6,745 nucleotides of DNA from Alphaproteobacteria bacterium (GCA_026421105.1 JAPKDI010000066.1:1-6745); one strand, 5' to 3'. Shown: positions 1 through 6,170, numbered from the stretch's first letter. Notes: generated from the letters alone by a model not told the origin. A program made the numbers and translations.

Positions 1-1017
1 AAGGAGTGCAGCGTAGCCCTCGAGTGTTGTCCAGGGTGCGAACGTCACGAACGTCGGCGACAGCGTCAGCCCGGCTTGCTGCGCCAATTCAACGGCCTCG
101 ATGAAATCCGCGCGGGTATGCCCTTTGTCCAAAATTTCGAGGCTATGGTCGTCCAAGGCCTCTACCGCCGTGGTTACAAACAGACAGCCGGTGTGAGCGA
201 GTTCGGCAAGAAAACCTCGGTGACGCAACAGGTGCTCAACCTTGATTGTCACGTCATAGGTAAGGTCGGGGAAGCGCTCATGGAGAGACCGAACAACCGC
301 CATCCCATGAGCTGGACCATTGAAAAAATCTGGATCGCCGAACGTCACATGGCGGGCGCCCACAGCAACCTGCTGCGCAATGTCTTCCAAGACAATATCG
401 CGCTGCACGATCCGGAATGCACCGTCGTAAACCGGGACCACTGGGCAATGACGACACCGATGTTTGCAACCGCGGCTCGCCTCGGTATAGCCGGATACAA
501 CATCCGTCCCGTCTAGGGCACGCAGTTTGCCGTACTCAGAAACGTCGGGCAGCCCACTTCGGTCCGGCAGACGGAACTGTAATTTATCTAAGTGAATCGT
601 CGTTCCGTTGCGCACGACGTCTCGGCCGGCCGCTAGCGCTTCGTAGACATCGACCAGGGCCGCCTCGTACTCGCCACCGATGACGGTCGACACTCCAAGC
701 GAACGAAGATGCTCTTCGTTGACCGACGCATAGAGGCCGTAGGCCGCAACGTGCGCCGCAGGGTTAAGCGCTCGCACTTTGGGAATGATCTCCGACGCTA
801 ACCTCGTCGCGGTGTGCATCGGCACGTGAAAGGCAATGAGGGCAGCATCCTTGACTGCACCTTCATCGAGCCGATCTAGGGATAGGTCCAGGCATCGAAC
901 CGTCGCACCAGCATCGCGCAGCCATGCCGCCGGCGAGGACAACCCGAGCGGCTGATGTCCAAGATCGTATGTTGAGGCAAGAACCACGCGCTTAGCAGGC
1001 TCACTTGGCGAAAGCAC
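1..1017 (-). CDS. B12-binding-like radical SAM protein, CUAEP/CCAEP-tail family (3' end outside window)
   Basis: I read 339 uninterrupted codons from a GTG at 1017-1015 to the window edge. Residues about 10-130 form a Rossmann-like B12-binding-type domain (GHQPLGL at 20-26), but I see no classic DxHxxG cobalamin motif. The radical SAM core begins with GCKHRCRHC: Cys184, Cys188 and Cys191 fit CxxxCxxC, which binds the [4Fe-4S] cluster and SAM. GDPDFFNG (227-234) is the usual following strand. The GTG is favoured because GGAGG (1025-1029) lies 7 nt upstream and the start overlaps the nifU stop by one base (TAGTG), implying translational coupling. From memory, the CPVVPVYDG, GDPDFFNG and FAPWTTLEGY segments match the family named for a C-terminal CUAEP/CCAEP tail, some members of which carry selenocysteine. 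The reaction is unknown. The missing C-terminus holds the diagnostic tail, so the family call is probable and selenoprotein status is open. Confidence 0.85.
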   Translation of the reverse strand, partial: MLSPSEPAKRVVLASTYDLGHQPLGLSSPAAWLRDAGATVRCLDLSLDRLDEGAVKDAALIAFHVPMHTATRLASEIIPKVRALNPAAHVAAYGLYASVNEEHLRSLGVSTVIGGEYEAALVDVYEALAAGRDVVRNGTTIHLDKLQFRLPDRSGLPDVSEYGKLRALDGTDVVSGYTEASRGCKHRCRHCPVVPVYDGAFRIVQRDIVLEDIAQQVAVGARHVTFGDPDFFNGPAHGMAVVRSLHERFPDLTYDVTIKVEHLLRHRGFLAELAHTGCLFVTTAVEALDDHSLEILDKGHTRADFIEAVELAQQAGLTLSPTFVTFAPWTTLEGYAALL

Positions 1018-1859
1018 TAGTACGCCTCCATGCCGCCTTTTCCGGGTTGGAAGTAGGGATTATCGCCGCCCGCATGATCCGTGGAGTCGAGCACGGCGTT
1101 GATTGACGGCACAGCTTTCTTGATAGCGACCTCAACGCCTTGTTTGAGCGTGACGTCTGCCATGCCGCAACCCTGGCAACCCCCTTCGAGACGGATATAG
1201 ACCGTATCGCCTTGCACATCGACCAGAGCAATATGGCCCCCGTGCGACGCGACCGAAGGATTTATTTCCTCATCGAGCACCTGCTTGATCGCACGCCCCT
1301 CTGGCGTATCAAGCCCCGGCTTGGGAACGGCATCGAGGTGATCCACGACTCGCTCAACCTCAGGCATAAAATGCCGGATCATGTTTTCGATTCCGCCGAT
1401 CAGGCTTCGCGCCGAACCTTTGAGTTCGAGAATCACATCGCCATCAGAGAAATCAACGAACACTACTTCGCCACCGTCGCGGCTCACTACCGGCATGACC
1501 CGCTCGTCGATGATGGCGCGGATTTTATTGTGCAGCGGATTATCATCCTGGACAGCCGGTACGTCCGCATCATTGAGGATCGGGTGACCATGAGTGAGGT
1601 GGTCCATGATCGCCACCAAAATGGCGGGCTTTAGGTCCGTCCAATCGGCGTCGGCCTGCTTTTCGACGATAATTGCCGCCTGCATCAAGGTGACCCGCGC
1701 GACGTGCCCTGCCTCGAACAATCGGGCCGCCAACGGCGATGCAACCTGTGCCTCTTCAAAGCTGCTAAAGCTCAACTCGCCACCCTGCGGCATGATTTCT
1801 TGGCCCGGGTTGAACCTAAGTTGCGCGGCGTCCGCCAATTGTTCGGTTTGGATGAACAT
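1017..1859 (-). CDS. NifU-family Fe-S cluster carrier with Nfu N-terminal domain and two NifU C-type domains
   Basis: This 280-residue cytoplasmic protein should carry and deliver Fe-S clusters. Residues about 1-92 resemble the Nfu/HIRIP5 N-terminal domain (FIQTE, NPGQEIM, SPLAARLF). Two NifU C-type domains follow. The first (about 108-175: IIDERVMPVVSRDGGEV, then IENMIRHFMPEV) has lost the cysteine loop, reading GSARSLIGG where active members have CxxC and about seven more residues. The second (about 188-260) is intact, with GGCQGCGMADVTLKQG and Cys228/Cys231 as cluster ligands. The tail DHAGGDNPYF is typical of the family. The ATG at 1859 is preceded by AGGA (1869-1866) at a good distance. 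It is the first gene of an operon with the radical SAM gene, whose [4Fe-4S] cluster it may supply (inference). It is not the nitrogenase scaffold: no IscU-type N-terminus is present and no nif genes are near. Confidence 0.88.
   Translation of the reverse strand: MFIQTEQLADAAQLRFNPGQEIMPQGGELSFSSFEEAQVASPLAARLFEAGHVARVTLMQAAIIVEKQADADWTDLKPAILVAIMDHLTHGHPILNDADVPAVQDDNPLHNKIRAIIDERVMPVVSRDGGEVVFVDFSDGDVILELKGSARSLIGGIENMIRHFMPEVERVVDHLDAVPKPGLDTPEGRAIKQVLDEEINPSVASHGGHIALVDVQGDTVYIRLEGGCQGCGMADVTLKQGVEVAIKKAVPSINAVLDSTDHAGGDNPYFQPGKGGMEAY
1025..1029 (-). promoter_or_regulatory. Ribosome binding site deciding the radical SAM GTG start
   Basis: On the minus strand GGAGG is followed by a 7-nt spacer and then GTG at 1017. 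It lies inside the last codons of nifU, so the downstream gene is translated from the same transcript and probably coupled to termination of nifU translation. Confidence 0.75.
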
Positions 1860-1919
1860 TTTTAATCCTGACTAATTCAGTCGATTATGAGGCAATGTAC
1901 GCATTTGCTAGCCGCAAAC

Positions 1920-1951
1920 AAGTTCCGTCGGGTCTGCCGAGCGTGGGACTT
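1920..1951. repeat. Nested inverted repeat (possible hairpin) in the divergent intergenic region
   Basis: Outer arms AAGTTCC (1920-1926) and GGGACTT (1945-1951) pair with one G-T wobble. Inner arms TCGG (1928-1931) and CCGA (1937-1940) close a 5-nt loop. There is no following T tract on either strand, so it is not a standard terminator. It overlaps the proposed -35 of the nifU promoter. It could bind a regulator or be chance. Confidence 0.3.
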
Positions 1952-2117
1952 CACAACTTGGCAACATCTGAACGAAGCCATTGAAATCAATATGTCATGC
2001 CACTACGTTAGCGTTTATCCGCAACGGTGGGCTCATATGCCCTTCATTTACTCACCAATGTTTATTTATATCACCACCAGAGCCTGCCGACGGCGAGACG
2101 CTATCAGCCTGATCGGT

Positions 2118-2121
2118 AAGG
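2118..2121 (+). promoter_or_regulatory. Candidate ribosome binding site for a non-standard egtB start
   Basis: TAAGG at 2117-2121 overlaps the in-frame TAA stop that bounds the egtB frame. ATT at 2126 and ATC at 2129 follow 4 and 7 nt after it. This is the only Shine-Dalgarno-like element near the start of the egtB reading frame; none precedes the GTG at 2207. Confidence 0.3.
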
Positions 2122-2206
2122 CAGCATTATCCCAAAGATAAACAAGGCGCCAACCGACCTATCGGACCGCGAAACACTCGCGGCACGATATCAGAAATGT
2201 CGCACC

Positions 2207-3406
2207 GTGACCGAACGTCTCGCGGGGCATCTCGCGCCGGAAGACCAGGTTCCGCAGTCGATGCAGGATTCGAGCCCGACCAAATGGCACCGGGCGCATA
2301 CCACCTGGTTCTTTGACACTTTCTTGCTACAGCCGCATCTCGCCGGATACACCCCGCCGAACCCCAATTACGGCTACCTTTTCAATTCCTACTACGAAGC
2401 TGTCGGATCGCGTCATCCACGACCACAACGCGGCCTTGTCACTCGGCCCACGGTTTCCGAAGTCTCCGATTACCGACGCACCATCGACGATGCCATCGCG
2501 CGCCTCATCGAGTCAGCCAACGCCCGGCAATGGAAAACGATTGCGCCGCTGATCGAGCTAGGCATCGCTCACGAAGAGCAGCATGACGAGCTACTCCTTA
2601 TGGATATCCTGAACCTGTTCTCGCACAACGCCCTACGGCCCGTTTTTGCTCCTTACCGCCCCGCTGGTGCTAGCCAAGCCTCCGATATCGACTGGGTTCG
2701 CTTTGAGGGCGGTATTGTTGAGATCGGGCACGACGGGAATGGGTTTGCTTTCGATTGCGAGGGCCCCCGTCACCAAACACTGATTCGACCATTTCGCTTG
2801 GCGTCTCGACTCGTGACCAATGGCGAGTGGAAAGCTTTCATGGCCGATGGCGCCTACCAACGATCCGAACTGTGGCTGTCAGATGGTTGGGCCACGATCA
2901 ACCAACGGCATTGGAATGCACCGCTCTATTGGGAAGAGATCAAAGGCGCGTGGTACGCCATGGGCCTATCAGGACTCCACCCGGTGGAAGATGCCGCGCC
3001 CGTCTGCCACGTCAGCCACTACGAGGCCGATGCCTTCGCGACCTGGTCCGGAAAGCGCCTCCCCACAGAGCAAGAATGGGAAACCGCGGCAACATCACTA
3101 CCTCCGCAAGGAAACACGCTGGGCAGCGACTTACTACGCCCAGCCCCCGCGCAAGGACAGGGGCTTCAACAAATGTTCGGCGACGCCTGGGAATGGACTC
3201 AGAGCCCCTACGTTCCGTATCCCGGCTTCAAACCTGCAGCGGGTGCGGTCGGTGAGTACAACGGCAAGTTCATGAGCAATCAGATAGTGCTGCGCGGTGG
3301 TTGTTGCGCGACCACCGATAATCATATGCGGGCGACCTATCGAAACTTCTTCTATCCCGATAAGCGCTGGATGTTCTCGGGATTACGGCTTGCGGAGGAT
3401 GCATGA
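2207..3406 (+). CDS. egtB: Ergothioneine biosynthesis iron-dependent sulfoxide synthase EgtB
   Basis: EgtB joins hercynine to a thiol donor with O2 on a mononuclear iron, giving the sulfoxide precursor of ergothioneine. The N-terminal DinB-like domain (about 1-150) supplies the iron ligands: KWHRAHTTWFF (His28/His31 region) and HEEQHDE (His122, His126; HxxxHxE). The C-terminal FGE-sulfatase fold (about 165-396) shows VTNGEW (203-208), RLPTEQEWE (284-292), GDAWEWTQSPY (325-335), RGG (363-365) and GLRLAED. NSYYEA with Tyr62-Tyr63 resembles the cysteine-using class; this is inference. Numbering is from the GTG at 2207, which lacks a Shine-Dalgarno. The frame stays open back to 2120, and residues encoded there (RETLAARYQKCRTV) look like normal EgtB N-terminus, so the true protein is probably 20-27 residues longer and starts at a non-standard codon such as ATT 2126 or ATC 2129. 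It overlaps egtD. OvoA is excluded by the lack of a fused methyltransferase; the selenoneine enzyme SenA is unlikely beside egtD. Confidence 0.93.
   Translation: MTERLAGHLAPEDQVPQSMQDSSPTKWHRAHTTWFFDTFLLQPHLAGYTPPNPNYGYLFNSYYEAVGSRHPRPQRGLVTRPTVSEVSDYRRTIDDAIARLIESANARQWKTIAPLIELGIAHEEQHDELLLMDILNLFSHNALRPVFAPYRPAGASQASDIDWVRFEGGIVEIGHDGNGFAFDCEGPRHQTLIRPFRLASRLVTNGEWKAFMADGAYQRSELWLSDGWATINQRHWNAPLYWEEIKGAWYAMGLSGLHPVEDAAPVCHVSHYEADAFATWSGKRLPTEQEWETAATSLPPQGNTLGSDLLRPAPAQGQGLQQMFGDAWEWTQSPYVPYPGFKPAAGAVGEYNGKFMSNQIVLRGGCCATTDNHMRATYRNFFYPDKRWMFSGLRLAEDA
3394..3398 (+). promoter_or_regulatory. Ribosome binding site of egtD inside egtB
   Basis: GGAGG sits 4 nt before the egtD ATG at 3403, within the final codons of egtB. 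With the ATGA stop-start overlap it indicates coupled translation and settles the egtD start. Confidence 0.8.
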
Positions 3407-4383
3407 ATAGAGCCCTTTCGCCGACGGAACTCGGCGCACTAGAAAATTTTCACGACCTCAATCCCACACAGGACGACTTTCGCACCGCGGTCATCGATGG
3501 GTTGTCGCGCAAGCAAAAAGCGCTCTCGAGCAAGTTCTTTTACGACCGGCGTGGGTCAGAGCTGTTTGATGAGATCACAACGCTGGACGAGTACTATCCA
3601 ACGCGCACCGAAATTGGCATCCTCGAACGGTCGAGAGCGGATATTGCGGCCACCGTGGGCGACCAACCCACTGTTGTCGAATTTGGTGCCGGTTCGGTAC
3701 GCAAGATTCGTTTGCTGTTAGACGCCGTCCACGCACCGGTCTTTGTGCCTATTGATATTTCGCGCGATCACCTGGTTAGCTCCGCAAAGGACCTCGCCGG
3801 CGACTATCCAGAGACGCGTGTGGTCGCGATCTGCGCGGACTTCACTAACGATATTGCCCTGCCGAAAGGTGTTCCGGCGACCAACCGCCTCGGGTTTTTT
3901 CCCGGCTCGACGCTGGGCAACTTCACCCGCGACGAAGCCAGGCAGTTTCTTGAACGCACCCGCGCAACTCTGGGTCCGGGCAGTGCATTCCTGGTCGGGA
4001 TAGATTTGCGCAAGGACGCTGAAACTTTGCGCGCGGCGTACAACGATTCGCTCGGGATCACTGCAGCTTTCAATTTGAACCTACTGAATCGCATCAACCA
4101 CGAGTTGGATGCAACCTTTGACCTAACAACTTTCCGGCACGATGCGCCATGGGTTGAAGAGCACGGTCGCATTGAAATGCGCCTCCACAGCACCGTGAAT
4201 CAAAGTGTTACCGTTGCGGGCATGCCCTTTCAGTTCACCGAAGGCGAATATATCCACACGGAGAACTCTCACAAGTACAGCGTCCCAGAGTTTCAAGCAC
4301 TCGCCCGCAGTGCGGGCTACGAGCCGGTGCAGGTTTGGGTGGACGATGCGGAGCGGTTCAGTCTCCACTACCTTCGGGGCTAG
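3403..4383 (+). CDS. egtD: L-histidine N-alpha-methyltransferase EgtD
   Basis: EgtD uses three SAM to convert histidine to hercynine (trimethylhistidine), the EgtB substrate. The 326 residues match the usual family length. The start of the SAM-binding fold reads VEFGAGSVRKIRLLLDA (about 92-108, Gly95/Gly97), preceded by RGSELFDEITTLDEYYPTRTE (51-70), a family hallmark near the substrate pocket. FFPGSTLGNF (165-174) gives Asn173, and AAYNDSLGITAAFNLN gives Tyr213, corresponding to the histidine-binding Asn and Tyr of mycobacterial EgtD. Near the C-terminus TENSHKYS supplies Glu287 and Ser289, the pair that sets histidine specificity. All key residues seem present, so it should be active. The ATG overlaps the egtB TGA (ATGA), marking an operon. 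The TAG stop lies in a CTAG tetranucleotide that also encodes the stop of the convergent regulator gene. No egtA, egtC or egtE is visible, so the final C-S lyase step must be encoded elsewhere. Confidence 0.96.
   Translation: MNRALSPTELGALENFHDLNPTQDDFRTAVIDGLSRKQKALSSKFFYDRRGSELFDEITTLDEYYPTRTEIGILERSRADIAATVGDQPTVVEFGAGSVRKIRLLLDAVHAPVFVPIDISRDHLVSSAKDLAGDYPETRVVAICADFTNDIALPKGVPATNRLGFFPGSTLGNFTRDEARQFLERTRATLGPGSAFLVGIDLRKDAETLRAAYNDSLGITAAFNLNLLNRINHELDATFDLTTFRHDAPWVEEHGRIEMRLHSTVNQSVTVAGMPFQFTEGEYIHTENSHKYSVPEFQALARSAGYEPVQVWVDDAERFSLHYLRG
4380..4383. other. CTAG palindrome serving as stop codon on both strands
   Basis: TAG at 4381-4383 ends egtD on the plus strand and the complement of CTA at 4380-4382 ends the XRE gene on the minus strand. 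The two convergent genes overlap by four bases, so any terminator would have to lie inside the opposing coding sequence. Confidence 0.9.
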
Positions 4384-5216
4384 TCTTCGATTTCGGTGTG
4401 CAGTGAACGCATGGTCGACGGTAAGTCATTGGCCTGCACGACAGCCCCCTTGATGAGTTCGTCAAAGTGCCACGTCAGAGCGCGAACATGCTCGCGTGTA
4501 TTGAAGACAAAATAGACCTGACCGACGTAGAGCGTTGCGCGAAGCGGGCCGTAGATCGTGTATGGCACGGAATAGTGCGTCAGACCGTCGTAAAGGTAGA
4601 TGCGAAGCGAGGGATAGAGTTCGTCATAGAGGTCAACCAACCGATCAACCTGGCTTCGCCTTTTGTCTGCCGTAAGGCCCTCCCAAATCCCGGTGCCTTT
4701 GGCAAAGGCTTGGAGATCTTGGATTCGCATGCAGATTTCAATGTCTGATTCTGGCGTTCGAATTGACTCAAGCAGTTCGCTGCCTGCGGTAATGACATTA
4801 TCCGGGTCTCGCGCAGCAAAATATTGGTATTCGTAGCGCAAGACTTCGTCCGTCTTCGTAAAATCCGGCAGTGTGGTAGGCACATGACGGATCTTGTAGC
4901 CCGTTGCCTCCAGGTGCCAGCGCACCACCTGTGCATCGACCGGAGTCTGAGCGCTTGTCGCGACCTGCATCGACTCATGAAGGATGTCGGCACCACGACG
5001 CGTTTCGCTGGTAAGGCCGAGTAACCAATCGAGGCTGACCTGAAGTTCGCTGGCCATAGCGGCAACCGTGTCCGCACGTGGAAGTCGGTCGTTCTCGCCC
5101 GACAGCAATTGAGAGAGTGTAGAGCGATCGACACCGATCTTGGCTGCAAGGCCCGCGGCTTTGAAGCCGGAACGCGCCATGGCCTCGCTCAACCGTTCAC
5201 GGAAGACGAGCGCCAC
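4380..5216 (-). CDS. XRE-family helix-turn-helix regulator with unassigned C-terminal domain
   Basis: From the GTG at 5216 the protein has 278 residues. Residues about 4-70 form a Cro/C1-type helix-turn-helix: FRERLSEAMARSG, then GLAAKIGVDRSTLSQLLSG as the turn and recognition helices, and ADTVAAMASELQVSLDWLLGL as the closing helices. The remaining roughly 200 residues (including YEYQYFAARDPDNVIT and LRATLYVGQVYFVFNT) match no domain I can name; their length suggests a ligand-sensing or oligomerising module. No membrane segment is apparent. The frame remains open to a TTG at 5273 (297 residues), but that added stretch is basic, precedes the normal HTH beginning, and overlaps a direct repeat and promoter-like sequence, so I prefer the GTG; neither has a clear ribosome site. 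It is divergent from the VOC gene and probably controls it and itself through the repeats at 5237-5271 (inference). An effect on egtBD is possible but has no sequence support. Confidence 0.82.
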   Translation of the reverse strand: MALVFRERLSEAMARSGFKAAGLAAKIGVDRSTLSQLLSGENDRLPRADTVAAMASELQVSLDWLLGLTSETRRGADILHESMQVATSAQTPVDAQVVRWHLEATGYKIRHVPTTLPDFTKTDEVLRYEYQYFAARDPDNVITAGSELLESIRTPESDIEICMRIQDLQAFAKGTGIWEGLTADKRRSQVDRLVDLYDELYPSLRIYLYDGLTHYSVPYTIYGPLRATLYVGQVYFVFNTREHVRALTWHFDELIKGAVVQANDLPSTMRSLHTEIED

Positions 5217-5236
5217 CTCGCGACGCTTTGTGGTTC

Positions 5237-5271
5237 GTTGTATTTTATCCACCACAGTGTTGTACTTTATC
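5237..5271. repeat. 13-bp direct repeat with 22-bp period, candidate operator
   Basis: GTTGTATTTTATC (5237-5249) and GTTGTACTTTATC (5259-5271) differ at one base and start exactly 22 bp apart, two DNA helical turns, so two protein subunits would sit on the same face. The AT-rich units stand out from GC-rich surroundings. On the minus strand TTGATA (5273-5268) and GATAAA (5249-5244), 18 bp apart, could form the regulator's promoter, so binding would block it. The plus-strand copy lies about 40 bp before the VOC ATG. The XRE protein is the obvious candidate binder. Confidence 0.6.
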
Positions 5272-5309
5272 AATTACGCTTCGGATAGAAGCTAGGGATA
5301 ACGCAGAAA

Positions 5310-6170
5310 ATGACTAAACCGATCACCGGCATTGACCATTTGGGGGTCGTCGGCGCCGATATGGCAGCCAATCAAGCTGCTTACGAGCGCCTCGGCTTCA
5401 TGGTCACGGAGCCGCGACCGCTGATGGGCAAAGACGCCGACGGCAATGACATTGAGCTCGGCCAGCATAGTCAGCATTTCGTGTTTGGCACGACGTACGT
5501 GGAGCTCACCGGGATTGTCGATCCCAAGAAGGGCAGCCACGTAGAGGCTTTCCTCAAGCGTTATGAGGGATTGCACATTCTTTGCCTCGCGGCGGCCGAC
5601 GCCGATGCCGCTATGGCGGCACTTCGCGCTGACGGAATCGCCGCACCGGATGTGCTAGATTCAGCCCGCTTTGTCTATTACGGCAATGCCGGCACGGCGC
5701 GGTTTCGGTGGCTCCCCATACCGCAAGACAACACGCCAGAGGGCCTGATTTGTGTGGTCGAGCACGTCAACCCTGAGCTGGTGTTTCAGGAGGTGGTTCG
5801 AGGCCACCCCAATGGCGCTCAAGCCGTCGTCGAAGTCACGCTATGCAGCGAGACACCGGGTGAAACCGCCGCGACCTACCAGAAAATACTTCGTGTGCCA
5901 CCAACCGACGGACCATTCGGTCAGGTGCTGGATTGCGGCGAAGCACGCCTTTCGTTGGTTAATCCAGCAGGCTTGGCGGCGATGTACCCCGGCACGCAAG
6001 CGCCAGCAGTGCCTTCTTTGCCCGCGTTCACCGTCGGGGTCGCCGAACTCGCACACACCGCGATGTATCTACGAGGCGCAGGTGTGCCTTTCCATGAAGA
6101 TACCGACCGTCTTTGGGTCGAGCCGCGCTACGGCGGCGGAACCGTGGTGGCGTTTAGCGCGCTAAGTTGA
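5310..6170 (+). CDS. VOC superfamily (glyoxalase-like) metalloprotein
   Basis: This 286-residue cytoplasmic protein has the paired beta-alpha-beta-beta-beta modules of the vicinal oxygen chelate fold. GIDHLGVVGADMAANQAAYERLGF (about 7-30) opens module one with His10, YVELTGI gives Glu65, GLHILCLAAAD gives His89 and VVEHVNPELVF gives Glu151, a set that fits the usual four metal ligands. That EHVNPEL segment resembles the Glyoxalase_3 (PF13468-like) group. Residues about 165-286 form a further VOC-like half without obvious ligands. The reaction cannot be told: the fold includes glyoxalases, dioxygenases, epimerases and thiol transferases. The ATG at 5310 follows a weak AGGG (5294-5297) 12 nt upstream. 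The gene is divergent from the XRE regulator with repeats between them, implying inducible control. Its 3' end overlaps the convergent ABC gene by 9 bp. Confidence 0.85.
   Translation: MTKPITGIDHLGVVGADMAANQAAYERLGFMVTEPRPLMGKDADGNDIELGQHSQHFVFGTTYVELTGIVDPKKGSHVEAFLKRYEGLHILCLAAADADAAMAALRADGIAAPDVLDSARFVYYGNAGTARFRWLPIPQDNTPEGLICVVEHVNPELVFQEVVRGHPNGAQAVVEVTLCSETPGETAATYQKILRVPPTDGPFGQVLDCGEARLSLVNPAGLAAMYPGTQAPAVPSLPAFTVGVAELAHTAMYLRGAGVPFHEDTDRLWVEPRYGGGTVVAFSALS

Larger units (their letters stand above)
1860..2206. promoter_or_regulatory. Divergent promoter region between nifU-radical SAM operon and egtBD
   Basis: About 260 bp (to 2125) or 347 bp (to the egtB GTG) separates the divergent operons and should hold both promoters. 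For the minus strand, TTGTTT (1921-1916) and TACATT (1899-1894) with a 16-bp spacer form a weak sigma70-like pair ending near the nifU ribosome site; CATAAT (1889-1884) is an alternative -10. For the plus strand the stretch 2040-2075 is distinctly AT-rich, but I find no convincing -35/-10 pair. A nested inverted repeat lies at 1920-1951. The open frame 1887-2141 shows no recognisable domain or ribosome site and is probably not a gene. From 2120 the sequence is in frame with egtB and partly coding. Confidence 0.5.

Noticed and set aside
76..516. Plus-strand 146-codon open frame
   Set aside because: It is antisense to the radical SAM gene, whose motifs are clear on the minus strand.
1140..1634. 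Plus-strand 164-codon open frame
   Set aside because: Shadow of the NifU coding sequence; the minus-strand frame has the CxxC and Nfu motifs.
1017..1859. Nitrogen fixation NifU scaffold
   Set aside because: The IscU-like N-terminal and ferredoxin-like central domains of nitrogenase NifU are absent; the N-terminus is of the Nfu type and no nif genes are near.
1860..1885. Short palindromes around 1868-1882 (CTGA/TCAG and GACT/AGTC) as a regulator site
   Set aside because: Arms of only four bases with overlapping alternatives are expected by chance; no match to an iron-regulator box that I can support.
1887..2141. 84-codon open frame in the nifU/egtB intergenic region
   Set aside because: No ribosome site, no recognisable domain, unusual composition, and it lies where promoters for both divergent operons must be; it also runs into DNA that encodes the egtB N-terminus in another frame.
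2207..3406. egtB read as OvoA or as selenoneine synthase SenA
   Set aside because: No C-terminal methyltransferase as in OvoA; a separate egtD follows with a stop-start overlap, and no senB- or selD-like gene is in the window.
4580..5149. Minus-strand 189-codon open frame
   Set aside because: Same-strand shadow of the XRE gene; its translation shows no domain while the other frame has a clear helix-turn-helix.
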